From CALMNV01 sp035688975 (lineage in GTDB: Bacteria > Actinomycetota > Actinomycetes > Actinomycetales > Dermatophilaceae): 64,000 nucleotides of DNA. The stretch is from positions 1 through 64,000 of the forward strand of contig NZ_DASSMH010000077.1 in NCBI RefSeq assembly GCF_035688975.1. Reading direction: 5' to 3'. Below are positions 16,865 through 23,915 of the stretch, in pieces. The notes under the pieces were generated by a model. That model was given only the letters and a program-made list of their open reading frames with translations. It had not been told where the DNA came from and did not search any database. The translations under genes and the position numbers were made by a program. Numbering within the stretch: the first letter of the stretch is position 1; each line of letters begins with the position of its first letter.

Positions 16865-17059
16865 TCACTTGCCGAGGAGCTTCTTGGCCTTCTTGGCGTC
16901 GGGCTTGGCAAGCTCGACGTCGCCCGCGATGGAGCGCATCTTCTTGCTCGACTTGTGCTCGAGCAGGTGGCGACCGCCGGCCTGCTCGCGCATGACCTTG
17001 CCGGTGCCGGTCAGGCGGAACCGCTTCTTCGCACCACTGTGCGTCTTCATCTTCGGCAT
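16865..17059 (-). CDS. rpmI: 50S ribosomal protein L35
   Basis: Small basic ribosomal protein of 64 residues, MPKMKTHSGAKKRFRLTGTG with C-terminal LAKPDAKKAKKLLGK. The length and sequence are typical. The start ATG at 17059 has GAAGGAGAT upstream. Middle gene of infC-rpmI-rplT. Confidence 0.98.
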   Translation of the reverse strand: MPKMKTHSGAKKRFRLTGTGKVMREQAGGRHLLEHKSSKKMRSIAGDVELAKPDAKKAKKLLGK

Positions 17060-17143
17060 GAGAGCCGATCTCCTTCGTGTCGTGCGGGGTTAGGTCTGCG
17101 TACGGGTGCGTACGTGGACTGGGGGCGGGGCTCACCCGCCTGG

Positions 17144-17857
17144 TCACTCGCCCGCGGCGGGGGCTGGCGCGGGCCGGGGCGCGGGCCGGGGTGCCGGTGT
17201 GGGTGTGGCCGTTGCGGTCGGTCCGGCTGGCGCGCTGGGTCCGGTCGTCTCGGTCGCGTCGGCGGTTTCGAGCTGCACCGGGGACACCGCGCCCTCGCCG
17301 GCCGCCCGCTCCTCACGTGCGCGCCGCTGCTCGGCCTTGGCCTCGGACTTCTTCCTCGTCGGGCCGATGACCATGATCATGTTCCGACCGTCCTGCTTCG
17401 GAGCCGACTCGACATACCCGAGCTCGGAGATGTCGGTCGCGAGACGCTCGAGGAGGCGGCGCCCCAGCTCCGGGCGCGACTGCTCACGTCCGCGGAACAT
17501 GATCGTCACCTTGACCTTGTCCCCCGCCTTGAGGAACCGCTCGACGTGGCCCTTCTTGGTGCCGTAGTCGTGCGGGTCGATCTTCGGGCGGAGCTTGATC
17601 TCCTTGATGACCGTGTTGACCTGGTTCTTGCGTGCTTCCCGTGCCTTCATGGCGGCTTCGTACTTGAACTTGCCGAAGTCCATGAGCTTGGCGACCGGCG
17701 GCTTGGCCATCGGTGCCACCTCGACGAGGTCGAGGTTGGCCTCCTCGGCCAGACGTAGCGCGTCCTCGACGCGCACGATGCCGACCTGCTCCCCATTGGG
17801 GCCAACCAGACGCACTTCCGGGACCCGGATGCGCTCGTTGATGCGAGGCTCGCTGAT
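17144..17857 (-). CDS. infC: translation initiation factor IF-3, apparent AUC start
   Basis: IF-3 binds the 30S subunit and checks start-codon and initiator-tRNA fidelity. The 237-residue product has the N-domain SEPRINERIRVPEVRLVGPN, the linker MKAREARKNQ, and the C-domain KKGHVERFLKAGDKVKV and IMFRGREQSRPELG. A Pro/Ala/Thr-rich tail of about 60 residues follows, as in other actinobacteria. No ATG, GTG or TTG precedes the conserved N-terminus in frame: a TAG stop lies at 17869-17867. AGGAG ends 6 nt before ATC at 17857-17855, so AUC is the best start. The first GTG (17815) would delete 14 conserved residues. Non-canonical infC starts permit autoregulation in other bacteria. Confidence 0.95.
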   Translation of the reverse strand: MSEPRINERIRVPEVRLVGPNGEQVGIVRVEDALRLAEEANLDLVEVAPMAKPPVAKLMDFGKFKYEAAMKAREARKNQVNTVIKEIKLRPKIDPHDYGTKKGHVERFLKAGDKVKVTIMFRGREQSRPELGRRLLERLATDISELGYVESAPKQDGRNMIMVIGPTRKKSEAKAEQRRAREERAAGEGAVSPVQLETADATETTGPSAPAGPTATATPTPAPRPAPRPAPAPAAGE

Positions 17858-17902
17858 GTGGTGCTCCTAAGTTCGAGGGCTGTGGCGGACCGACACGAGA
17901 AA

Positions 17903-17931
17903 GGGCTCCTCGCGCCGTGCACGAGGAGCCC
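17903..17931 (-). terminator. attenuator-like hairpin in the infC leader
   Basis: GGGCTCCTCG (17903-17912) and CGAGGAGCCC (17922-17931) form a perfect 10-bp stem with a 9-nt loop. On the infC strand TTTCT follows. It lies 46 nt before the AUC start, inside the leader. A -10-like TATTGT at 18123-18128 would give a leader of about 260 nt. This arrangement suggests transcriptional attenuation of the IF-3/L35/L20 operon. Confidence 0.6.
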
Positions 17932-18196
17932 AAGGTTTGCGTATGCCGTCCCGGTCGCCCGAGCGTCACACGGCGCGGGGCGCCGGCGCGTCCGAGGACG
18001 ACGACAGCATTCCGCGCGGACCTGGAACCCGGCGGCCCCAGGGGTCGACGCGGGTGGAAGCGAGCTTCTCTTGCACGTCGCGCCCCGCCAGCAAGCGGCG
18101 GGACACGACCGGTCTTTGGTCCACAATAGCAGCCCCGGGCGGATGCCCTGACTCGGACCTCGACACGACTAAGCGGCGCGGACGGAGGGAAGTGAC

Positions 18197-18373
18197 GTGA
18201 CGGCAGCCATCGCGGCCATCGCCATCGTGGCCGGCGTCCTCGCCGTGGGCGGCGGGTTCTGGCTGCTGGTGGGTCGGGACAGCCCGCCCACACACCTCCG
18301 CTCGTACGCCACCTCTGCTGGCCTCATCGCCGCCGCGCTCGGGGGGTGGCTTCTGAGCCAGCGCTCCCGGTGA
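18197..18373 (+). CDS. small two-helix membrane protein, unknown function
   Basis: GTG at 18197 follows GGAGG (18184-18188) by 8 nt. The 58-residue product has one hydrophobic segment at residues 3-25 (AIAAIAIVAGVLAVGGGFWL) and a second at residues 37-53 (YATSAGLIAAALGGWLL), separated by a short Gly/Asp/Pro loop, and a basic C-terminus. The hydropathy and codon use look genuine. It is divergent from infC and converges on the MFS gene. No family recognised. Confidence 0.68.
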   Translation: MTAAIAAIAIVAGVLAVGGGFWLLVGRDSPPTHLRSYATSAGLIAAALGGWLLSQRSR

Positions 18374-18390
18374 CTTGCGCGTACCAGCGC

Positions 18391-19665
18391 TTACGCCGGG
18401 GCGGTCACCCGCTCGGCCGTGGCGCCGGAGCGGCGGCGGGCCTGGACGGCCATTCCGGCAAGCGCCACCGCCAGGCCGAGCAGCGCCACGGCGAGGAAGC
18501 CCGACTGCCAGCCGCCGCGGTCGATGGCGAAGCCGGCGATCGGCGCCCCCAGGGCGGACCCTGCCGTCATGGCCGAGCCGTGCCAGCCCATCATCTCGCC
18601 GCGGAAGCGCTCCGGCACGATCCGGCTGAGGTGCTCCAGGGTGGCCGTGATGGTCGGGGCGCAGAGCACGCCGCACACCGTGATCAGCACCGCGAAGCTC
18701 GGCAGGCCGGCCGCGAGCGCCACGGGCAGGGTTGTCGCGGCCAGGCCCGCGAGCAGCCAGAAGACCGAGATCGACCGGTGCCACGCGCCGTAGACCAGGC
18801 CGCCGACGAGGCTGCCCACGCCCCACAGGGCGAGGACCCAGCCGATCGCCTCGGCCCGCCCGAAGGTGCGCAGCGCCGCGACGACGGCCACGTCCGTGCC
18901 CGATAGCACGACCGTCGTCGCGGCGGCGGCGACGTAGACGGCCGCGACGGGCACGGTGATGAACCCCCGCACGGCACGGGTCGGTCCCGCACGCTCCCCC
19001 GCCTGCTCCACCGCCCGCTCCCCCGCCACGGGCTGAGGCCGGGCCGGCTCCCGACCGGGCTCCCCGGCATACGGAGCCGCCGGTCCGCCGCGCAGTGGCG
19101 GGTTGATGACCCACAGCGCGAACCCGGCCACGACCGAGGCCATCTCGCAGGTGAAGAGCGCCCAGCCGGTGTTCCACACCGTCGCCAGCCACACGCCGAG
19201 GGCCGGGCCCGCCATGAACGACAGCTCGGTCGCCGCCGCGTCGAGCGACAGGGCGGTGCGCCGCTGGTCCTCGGGCACGGAGCCCAGGATCACCTGGCGC
19301 ATGATCGAGAAGGTCGGCACGACGAAGAGCCCGGCGAGCGCGGCCAGCGCCATGAGGGGGGCGTAGGGCACCCAGGGCGCGACGGACCAGCACAAGACCT
19401 GCACGATCAGCGAGGGCAGGACGGTGCGCCGCAGCCCGACCCGGTCGAGCAGCCGTCCGCGCCACGGACCGGAGACCGCGACCGCGACCGTGGCCGCAGC
19501 GGTCACGAGCCCCGCCTGGCCGTAGCTGCGCCCCAACGCGGTGACGACATGGAGGGTGAGCAGCACCCCACCGGCAAAGAGGGGCACGCGGATGAGGAAC
19601 CCGAGCACCAGCGCGTGCCTCGTGTCACGGACGGCGAGGACGTGGCGGTAGGCACTTGGCTGCAC
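18391..19665 (-). CDS. major facilitator superfamily transporter
   Basis: Integral membrane protein of 424 residues with about 12 hydrophobic segments in two halves and a charged Pro/Gly/Glu-rich central loop (residues 200-230). The loop after the second helix is GPWRGRLLDRVGLRRTVLP, a variant of the MFS motif GxxxDRxGRR. Substrate is not predictable; drug or metabolite efflux is most likely. The GTG at 19665 begins QPSAYRHVLAVRDTRH, where the first helix begins. It ends 17 nt from the stop of the convergent small membrane protein gene. Confidence 0.86.
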   Translation of the reverse strand: MQPSAYRHVLAVRDTRHALVLGFLIRVPLFAGGVLLTLHVVTALGRSYGQAGLVTAAATVAVAVSGPWRGRLLDRVGLRRTVLPSLIVQVLCWSVAPWVPYAPLMALAALAGLFVVPTFSIMRQVILGSVPEDQRRTALSLDAAATELSFMAGPALGVWLATVWNTGWALFTCEMASVVAGFALWVINPPLRGGPAAPYAGEPGREPARPQPVAGERAVEQAGERAGPTRAVRGFITVPVAAVYVAAAATTVVLSGTDVAVVAALRTFGRAEAIGWVLALWGVGSLVGGLVYGAWHRSISVFWLLAGLAATTLPVALAAGLPSFAVLITVCGVLCAPTITATLEHLSRIVPERFRGEMMGWHGSAMTAGSALGAPIAGFAIDRGGWQSGFLAVALLGLAVALAGMAVQARRRSGATAERVTAPA

Positions 19666-19792
19666 CCGGCCAGCCTGACAGCCACCTCTGACACTGCGCA
19701 CTCCGGTTTTCGCGCCGGCGCCCGTCGACTGTCCGCCGGGTCAGGACGGGAGCCCTTGTGGAAGCCTGCGGCTTCGGGGAAGGGTGGGGTCC

Positions 19793-21844
19793 GTGAGCAG
19801 ACAGTCAGCACGCACCGACCTTCCCCCGGCGCCCAACCCCGCCCGCCCCGAGGACATCCGCAACGTCGTCCTCGTCGGACCGGGCGGGGCCGGCAAGACC
19901 GCTCTCTTCGAGCAGCTCGTCGCCGCGCGGGTGCCGGGCCACCGTGCCCGGGAGGGCGGCCACGAGCGGTCGACGGCGCTCACCGCCACCTCGATCGAGA
20001 GCGACGGGCTCACCATCAACCTCGTCGACACCCCCGGCTTCCCCGACTTCGTCGGTGAGCTGCGCGCCGGGCTGCGGGCCGCCGACGCCGCCGTCTTCGT
20101 CGTGTCGGGGGCCGACGAGGTGGACCGGCCGGTGTCCCTGCTGTGGCGAGAGTGCGCAGCCGTCGGTATGCCGCGTGCGGTCGTCGTCACGCACCTGGAC
20201 CAGCCGCGGGCCGACTTCGGCGCCACCGCGGCCATGTGCCGGCGCACGTTCGGCGATGCCCGGGAGACGCACTGGCCCGTCATCGAGGGCGGAGCGGTGA
20301 CCTCGGTGGTGCCGCTGCTGTCCGACACCCGCGAGGAGTATGCCGAGGCCCGCAACGCCCTGCTGGAGTCGGTCATCGAGGAGTCGGAGGACGCCACGCT
20401 GCTCGACCGCTACCTCGAGGGTGAGGAGCTCGACCCGGACGTGCTCCGCGAGGACCTGCGGACTGCCGTGGCGCGCGCCACGTTCTTCCCGATCCTGCCG
20501 GTCTCCCCGCAGACCGGCGCCGGCATCGAGGAGCTGCTGGGCCTCATCGCCGGCGCCTTCCCGGACCCCACCCGCGTGCCGCTCCCGGCGGTGACGACCC
20601 CGGCCGGCGCCCCGGTCAAGGACGTGGCGTGCGACCCGTCGGCGCCTCTCGTCGCCGAGGTCGTGCGCACCACGTCCGACCCCTACGTCGGCCGCCTCTC
20701 GCTCGTGCGCATCTTCTCCGGCACCCTGCGTGTCGACGAGCCCGTCCACGTCTCGGGGCATCTCGGCGACTTCGTCGGCCACGAGGTCCCCGGCCACCCC
20801 GCCCACGACGACGACGAGCGCGTCGGCCCGCTCGCCAGCCCCTTCGGCGACAGCCACCGCCCCAAGGGCACGGCCATCGCCGGCGACCTCGCCCTCGTCT
20901 CCAAGCTGTCCCGGGCGGAGACCTCCGACACCCTGTCGTCACCCGAGCGGCCGGCCGTGGTCGCCCCGTGGGTGCTGCCCGAGCCGCAGCTGCCGGTGGC
21001 GATCCGGGCCGCGACGAAGTCCGACGAGGACAAGCTCGGGGCCGCCCTGCAGCGGCTCGTCGCCGAGGACGTGACGATGCGTCTCGACCACTCGAGCGAC
21101 ACCGAGCAGGTCGTCGTGTGGGCGATGGGCCAGGCGCACGTCGACGACCTCATCGCCCAGCTGGCCGACCGCTACGGCGTGACGGTCAACGTCGAGCCCT
21201 TCCGCACCGCCCTGCGGGAGACCTTCGTGCAGCGCTGCTCGGTGCAGGGCCGGCACGTCAAGCAGAGCGGGGGCCACGGGCAGTATGCCGTGTGCCAGCT
21301 CGAGATCGAGCCGCTCCCCCGCGGGTCCGGGTTCGAGTTCGTCGACAAGGTCGTGGGGGGTGCCGTGCCGCGGCAGTTCATCCCGTCGGTCGAGAAGGGC
21401 GCGCGCAGCCAGCTCGAGAAGGGCGTCCTCACCGGCCACCCGGTCGTGGACGTCCGGATCACCCTCGTGGACGGCAAGGCCCACTCGGTGGACTCCTCCG
21501 ACATGGCGTTCCAGACGGCCGCGGCGCTCGCCCTGCGCGAGGCGGCCAACGAGTCGACGGTCGCGCTCCTCGAGCCGATCGACAAGGTGGCCGTGACGAC
21601 GGCCGACGAGTACCTCGGCTCCGTCATGGCCGACCTCCGCGGACGCCGCGGCCAGGTCGTCGGCACCGAGCCCGGGCCGGAGCCCGGCGAGACCGTCGTG
21701 CATGCCGAGGTGCCCCAGTCCGAGCTCGCGCGGTATCCCATCGACCTGCGCTCGGTCTCCCACGGCACGGGGTCCTTCACCCGCGAGCCACTGCGCCATG
21801 ACCTCCTCCCGGCGGACAAGGCCAAGGAGCTGCTCCGCGCCTGA
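19793..21844 (+). CDS. elongation factor G-like protein EF-G2
   Basis: Paralogue of EF-G, 683 residues, on the plus strand and monocistronic. The G1 loop GPGGAGKTAL (residues 29-38) is kept. The switch-II motif reads VDTPGFPDF, so the catalytic His of DTPGH is Phe, and the G4 motif NKxD reads THLD. GTP hydrolysis should therefore be weak or absent, and mycobacterial EF-G2 is reported to lack ribosome-dependent GTPase activity. Domains II-V follow, including GHGQYAVCQLEIEP (domain IV) and a domain V ending near residue 665. The start is GTG 19793; a GTG 9 nt upstream is also possible. Confidence 0.9.
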   Translation: MSRQSARTDLPPAPNPARPEDIRNVVLVGPGGAGKTALFEQLVAARVPGHRAREGGHERSTALTATSIESDGLTINLVDTPGFPDFVGELRAGLRAADAAVFVVSGADEVDRPVSLLWRECAAVGMPRAVVVTHLDQPRADFGATAAMCRRTFGDARETHWPVIEGGAVTSVVPLLSDTREEYAEARNALLESVIEESEDATLLDRYLEGEELDPDVLREDLRTAVARATFFPILPVSPQTGAGIEELLGLIAGAFPDPTRVPLPAVTTPAGAPVKDVACDPSAPLVAEVVRTTSDPYVGRLSLVRIFSGTLRVDEPVHVSGHLGDFVGHEVPGHPAHDDDERVGPLASPFGDSHRPKGTAIAGDLALVSKLSRAETSDTLSSPERPAVVAPWVLPEPQLPVAIRAATKSDEDKLGAALQRLVAEDVTMRLDHSSDTEQVVVWAMGQAHVDDLIAQLADRYGVTVNVEPFRTALRETFVQRCSVQGRHVKQSGGHGQYAVCQLEIEPLPRGSGFEFVDKVVGGAVPRQFIPSVEKGARSQLEKGVLTGHPVVDVRITLVDGKAHSVDSSDMAFQTAAALALREAANESTVALLEPIDKVAVTTADEYLGSVMADLRGRRGQVVGTEPGPEPGETVVHAEVPQSELARYPIDLRSVSHGTGSFTREPLRHDLLPADKAKELLRA

Positions 21845-21876
21845 CGACCGCCGGGCGTGTGGGGCGTCGTGTGCCG

Positions 21877-22698
21877 TCAGCGGCTCGGGCCCGGCGGTGG
21901 AGCTGGCCCCTGGTAGGTCGGCCAGCCGCCGAGCGGGGCGACCCGCGCCGTCGGCACGGCGGTGGCCGGACACGTCGTCAGGACCTGGGCAAGGGCGGCC
22001 CGTTCGGCGCTCGTGACAGAGAGGTGGTACTTGGCCTTGACCGCCACCTGACGTGCGACATAGGCGCACCGGTAGCCCCTGGCTGGTGGAAGCCAGGTGG
22101 CGGCGTCCCCGGCACCCTTCTGCGCGTTGACCTTGGCGCCCACCGCGACGAGGTTGAGCGGGTCGTTGGCGAAGGCGGTGCGCTGGCTGAGGGACCACCG
22201 AGAGGCACCCTTGACCCAGGCGTCGGCCAAGGGGACGACGTGGTCGATCTGCACCGGTGACGTGGGGACGCTCGCTCGCGTGAACGCGATGACCTCGCCG
22301 GTATACGGGTCGGTGAGCCGGCCGGTCATGACCACGCAGCCGTGCGTCCCAGCCCTGAGGGTCGCCTGCTGGAGGTCGCCGCGCAGGACGTCGTTGCGCT
22401 GGTCACAGCCGTTGCGGTCGGTGTCGCTCCATGCCTGCCCGAACCTGTCGCGCGAGTATCCCGTCATCGGGCCGCGACCCTTGACCGCGAGCCCGACCAG
22501 CACGGCGATGGCCGTGTCCGACCTCGCCTGCGTCATGGCCGCCGAGGAGACGGACCGGGTCGGCGTGGCGGCCGAGTGAGGTGGACGCGTCGTCGATGTG
22601 GCCGCCCCCACGGAGAGCACGAGCAGCAGGGCCAGACCGCACCATGCGAGAGCCCCAGCCAGGCTGCTCCTGCCGCGGGGGCGCTTCCCCGGCGTCAC
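21877..22698 (-). CDS. secreted or membrane-anchored HNH family nuclease
   Basis: A 273-residue protein with a basic N-terminus and one hydrophobic segment (ALAWCGLALLLVLSVGAAT, about residues 15-33), so exported or anchored. The catalytic region is of the DUF1524/HNH type found in actinobacterial extracellular nucleases: QIDHVVPLADAW gives the DH pair, followed by NDPLNLVAVGAKVNAQKG (Asn) and WLPPARGYRCAYVARQ. Four cysteines could form disulfides. The start GTG 22698 is chosen because it places the signal anchor at the N-terminus. The frame is open 57 codons further upstream and no clear ribosome binding site decides it. Confidence 0.82.
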   Translation of the reverse strand: MTPGKRPRGRSSLAGALAWCGLALLLVLSVGAATSTTRPPHSAATPTRSVSSAAMTQARSDTAIAVLVGLAVKGRGPMTGYSRDRFGQAWSDTDRNGCDQRNDVLRGDLQQATLRAGTHGCVVMTGRLTDPYTGEVIAFTRASVPTSPVQIDHVVPLADAWVKGASRWSLSQRTAFANDPLNLVAVGAKVNAQKGAGDAATWLPPARGYRCAYVARQVAVKAKYHLSVTSAERAALAQVLTTCPATAVPTARVAPLGGWPTYQGPAPPPGPSR

Positions 22699-22891
22699 GA
22701 CGACACCGCCATCACGACAGAGCCCATCCTTCAGTCCGTTCCTCGTGGGGTTGCAGCACGGCACAACTGGCCCGTCGAATACGAGGCTTGCCGGCGGCAT
22801 ACCGCAACATACCGGCGTGTTTCGGTCCGCATGTCCGCGTCCGGACACCAAGCGGGAGCCCGGCACCAACCGTCACGGCTATCGTCTGCCC

Positions 22892-23083
22892 GTGCAGGCA
22901 GGGACCGCAGGGCCGACCGGGCGCATGCTCGAGGTGCTCGAGGTGCTCGAGGGCAGGACCGCCCCACTCCTGCTCTCCCTGAGCGAGCTGGGTCGAGCCG
23001 GTTCAGGAGGGTTCGCGTCCCTGTGGGGCAAGTTCTACGAGATCAGGAGAGTCGACAACGACCCCGGCAAGCCGACTCACTGA
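22892..23083 (+). CDS. hypothetical protein of 63 residues
   Basis: Possible small gene starting GTG at 22892, with a -10-like TATCGT (22880-22885) exactly 6 nt upstream, as for a leaderless mRNA. The product has a heptad-like MLEVLEVLEGRTAPLLLSLS segment and a C-terminal WGKFYEIRRVDNDPGK. Only one hydrophobic stretch is present and no known motif. Divergent from the HNH nuclease gene. It lies at the edge of a region of gene remnants, so it may itself be a fragment. Confidence 0.4.
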   Translation: MQAGTAGPTGRMLEVLEVLEGRTAPLLLSLSELGRAGSGGFASLWGKFYEIRRVDNDPGKPTH

Positions 23084-23242
23084 CAAGCGGGGACGTCCCC
23101 AGTGCCTTCGCGCCCCCGGGAGCTCCCTCCGCAGCCGCTGTGGGCGCCAGTCCTCACGCGGCCCGTCTCAACCTGAGAAGTCACCTTGCCGGCGCCCGGT
23201 CGCTGCTGGTTGCGTCGCGGCATGCGAGCTTCGACAAGCGGT

Positions 23243-23506
23243 ATGCCGGTGACGACCCGGCTCGAGGAGGCGCGGTGCCGGCGCTGCGGGCAGCGCCGCG
23301 CCGTCCAGGTGGTGCCGGCCAGTCCCAGGCAGTGCCTGGACGGCATAACGCACACCCGCTTCGCGGTCGAGGCCGTCGACGTCGTGCTGCACGGCACGTG
23401 CGCCGCATGCTCCTCCGAGCGGCCCGCGAGCACGGCGACGTCCGGGCCCAGCGGCATCACGGCGGCTGCCGGCCCGGAAAACCCCACCCAAGAGGTGCAG
23501 CGCTGA
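23243..23506 (+). pseudogene. C-terminal remnant of a Fur-family regulator
   Basis: The open frame encodes 87 residues with RCRRCGQRRAVQVV, QCLD and TRFAVEAVDVVLHGTCAAC. This is the pattern of the Fur dimerisation domain: CxxCG, a FurA-like CL pair, then GF-V-x5-V-x2-GxCxxC. The whole N-terminal winged helix is missing, and the usual metal-binding HHH before the first CxxC is not there. The short tail is Ser/Thr/Pro rich. I read it as a decayed fur gene; a short metal-binding protein cannot be excluded. Confidence 0.5.
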
Positions 23507-23600
23507 CGTTCATCGTCGTGGAGTTCACCGTGAAGCCGGAATACCGGGACACGTGGCTCGACGCAGTCCGCCCGTTCACGCAGGCCACCCGCGCCGAGCC
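23504..23600 (+). pseudogene. 5' remnant of an ABM-type monooxygenase gene
   Basis: The translation from 23504 reads LTFIVVEFTVKPEYRDTWLD and continues AVRPFTQATRAEP. This matches the first strand and helix of antibiotic-biosynthesis-monooxygenase (YgiN-like) proteins, in which about 60 further residues normally follow ATRAEPG. Here similarity ends at 23600 and the frame runs into unrelated low-quality sequence. The usual ATG is replaced by CTG. It overlaps the stop of the Fur remnant. Confidence 0.5.
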
Positions 23601-23675
23601 GGTCTCAAAGCCCCCGGTAGAGAAACCGACGACGAAGCAGCGGAGACGAACCCGCTCATGCGTCAGGACGCGAGG

Positions 23676-23709
23676 GAGGCGGCCCGCACCGGTCGGTGCG
23701 GGCCGCCTC
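23676..23709. terminator. strong hairpin terminator
   Basis: GAGGCGGCCCGCACC (23676-23690) pairs perfectly over 15 bp with 23695-23709, with loop GGTC. It lies 54 nt past the stop of the small minus-strand gene that follows the chaperonin gene, so it probably ends the monooxygenase operon. It lacks a T-run and can work in both directions. Confidence 0.75.
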
Positions 23710-23762
23710 TGTCGCCACGGCCGCGGTTCTGGAAGGATTCCCGGCATCTGGCGCCGGGAGAC

Positions 23763-23912
23763 CTACGTCGTCGCCTCCCGGCCGGCCTCGTGCGCCCGTG
23801 GTAGCAGCACCGCGAGCCGCTGCTGCTGGGCGCGGCCCATCAGCAGGCGCGGCAGGACCACCGGCGCAAGGACGGCGACGACCTTGAGGACGTCGACGAG
23901 GACGGTGTCCAC
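23763..23912 (-). CDS. possible 49-residue protein at the end of the monooxygenase operon
   Basis: GTG at 23912 lies 3 nt after the chaperonin stop, so translation could be coupled. The product has a hydrophobic N-terminal half (TVLVDVLKVVAVLAPVVLPR) and a charged C-terminal half. It ends before the terminator hairpin at 23676-23709. No ribosome binding site of its own and no known family. The position is the main argument. Confidence 0.42.
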   Translation of the reverse strand: MDTVLVDVLKVVAVLAPVVLPRLLMGRAQQQRLAVLLPRAHEAGREATT

Positions 23913-23915
23913 GGG

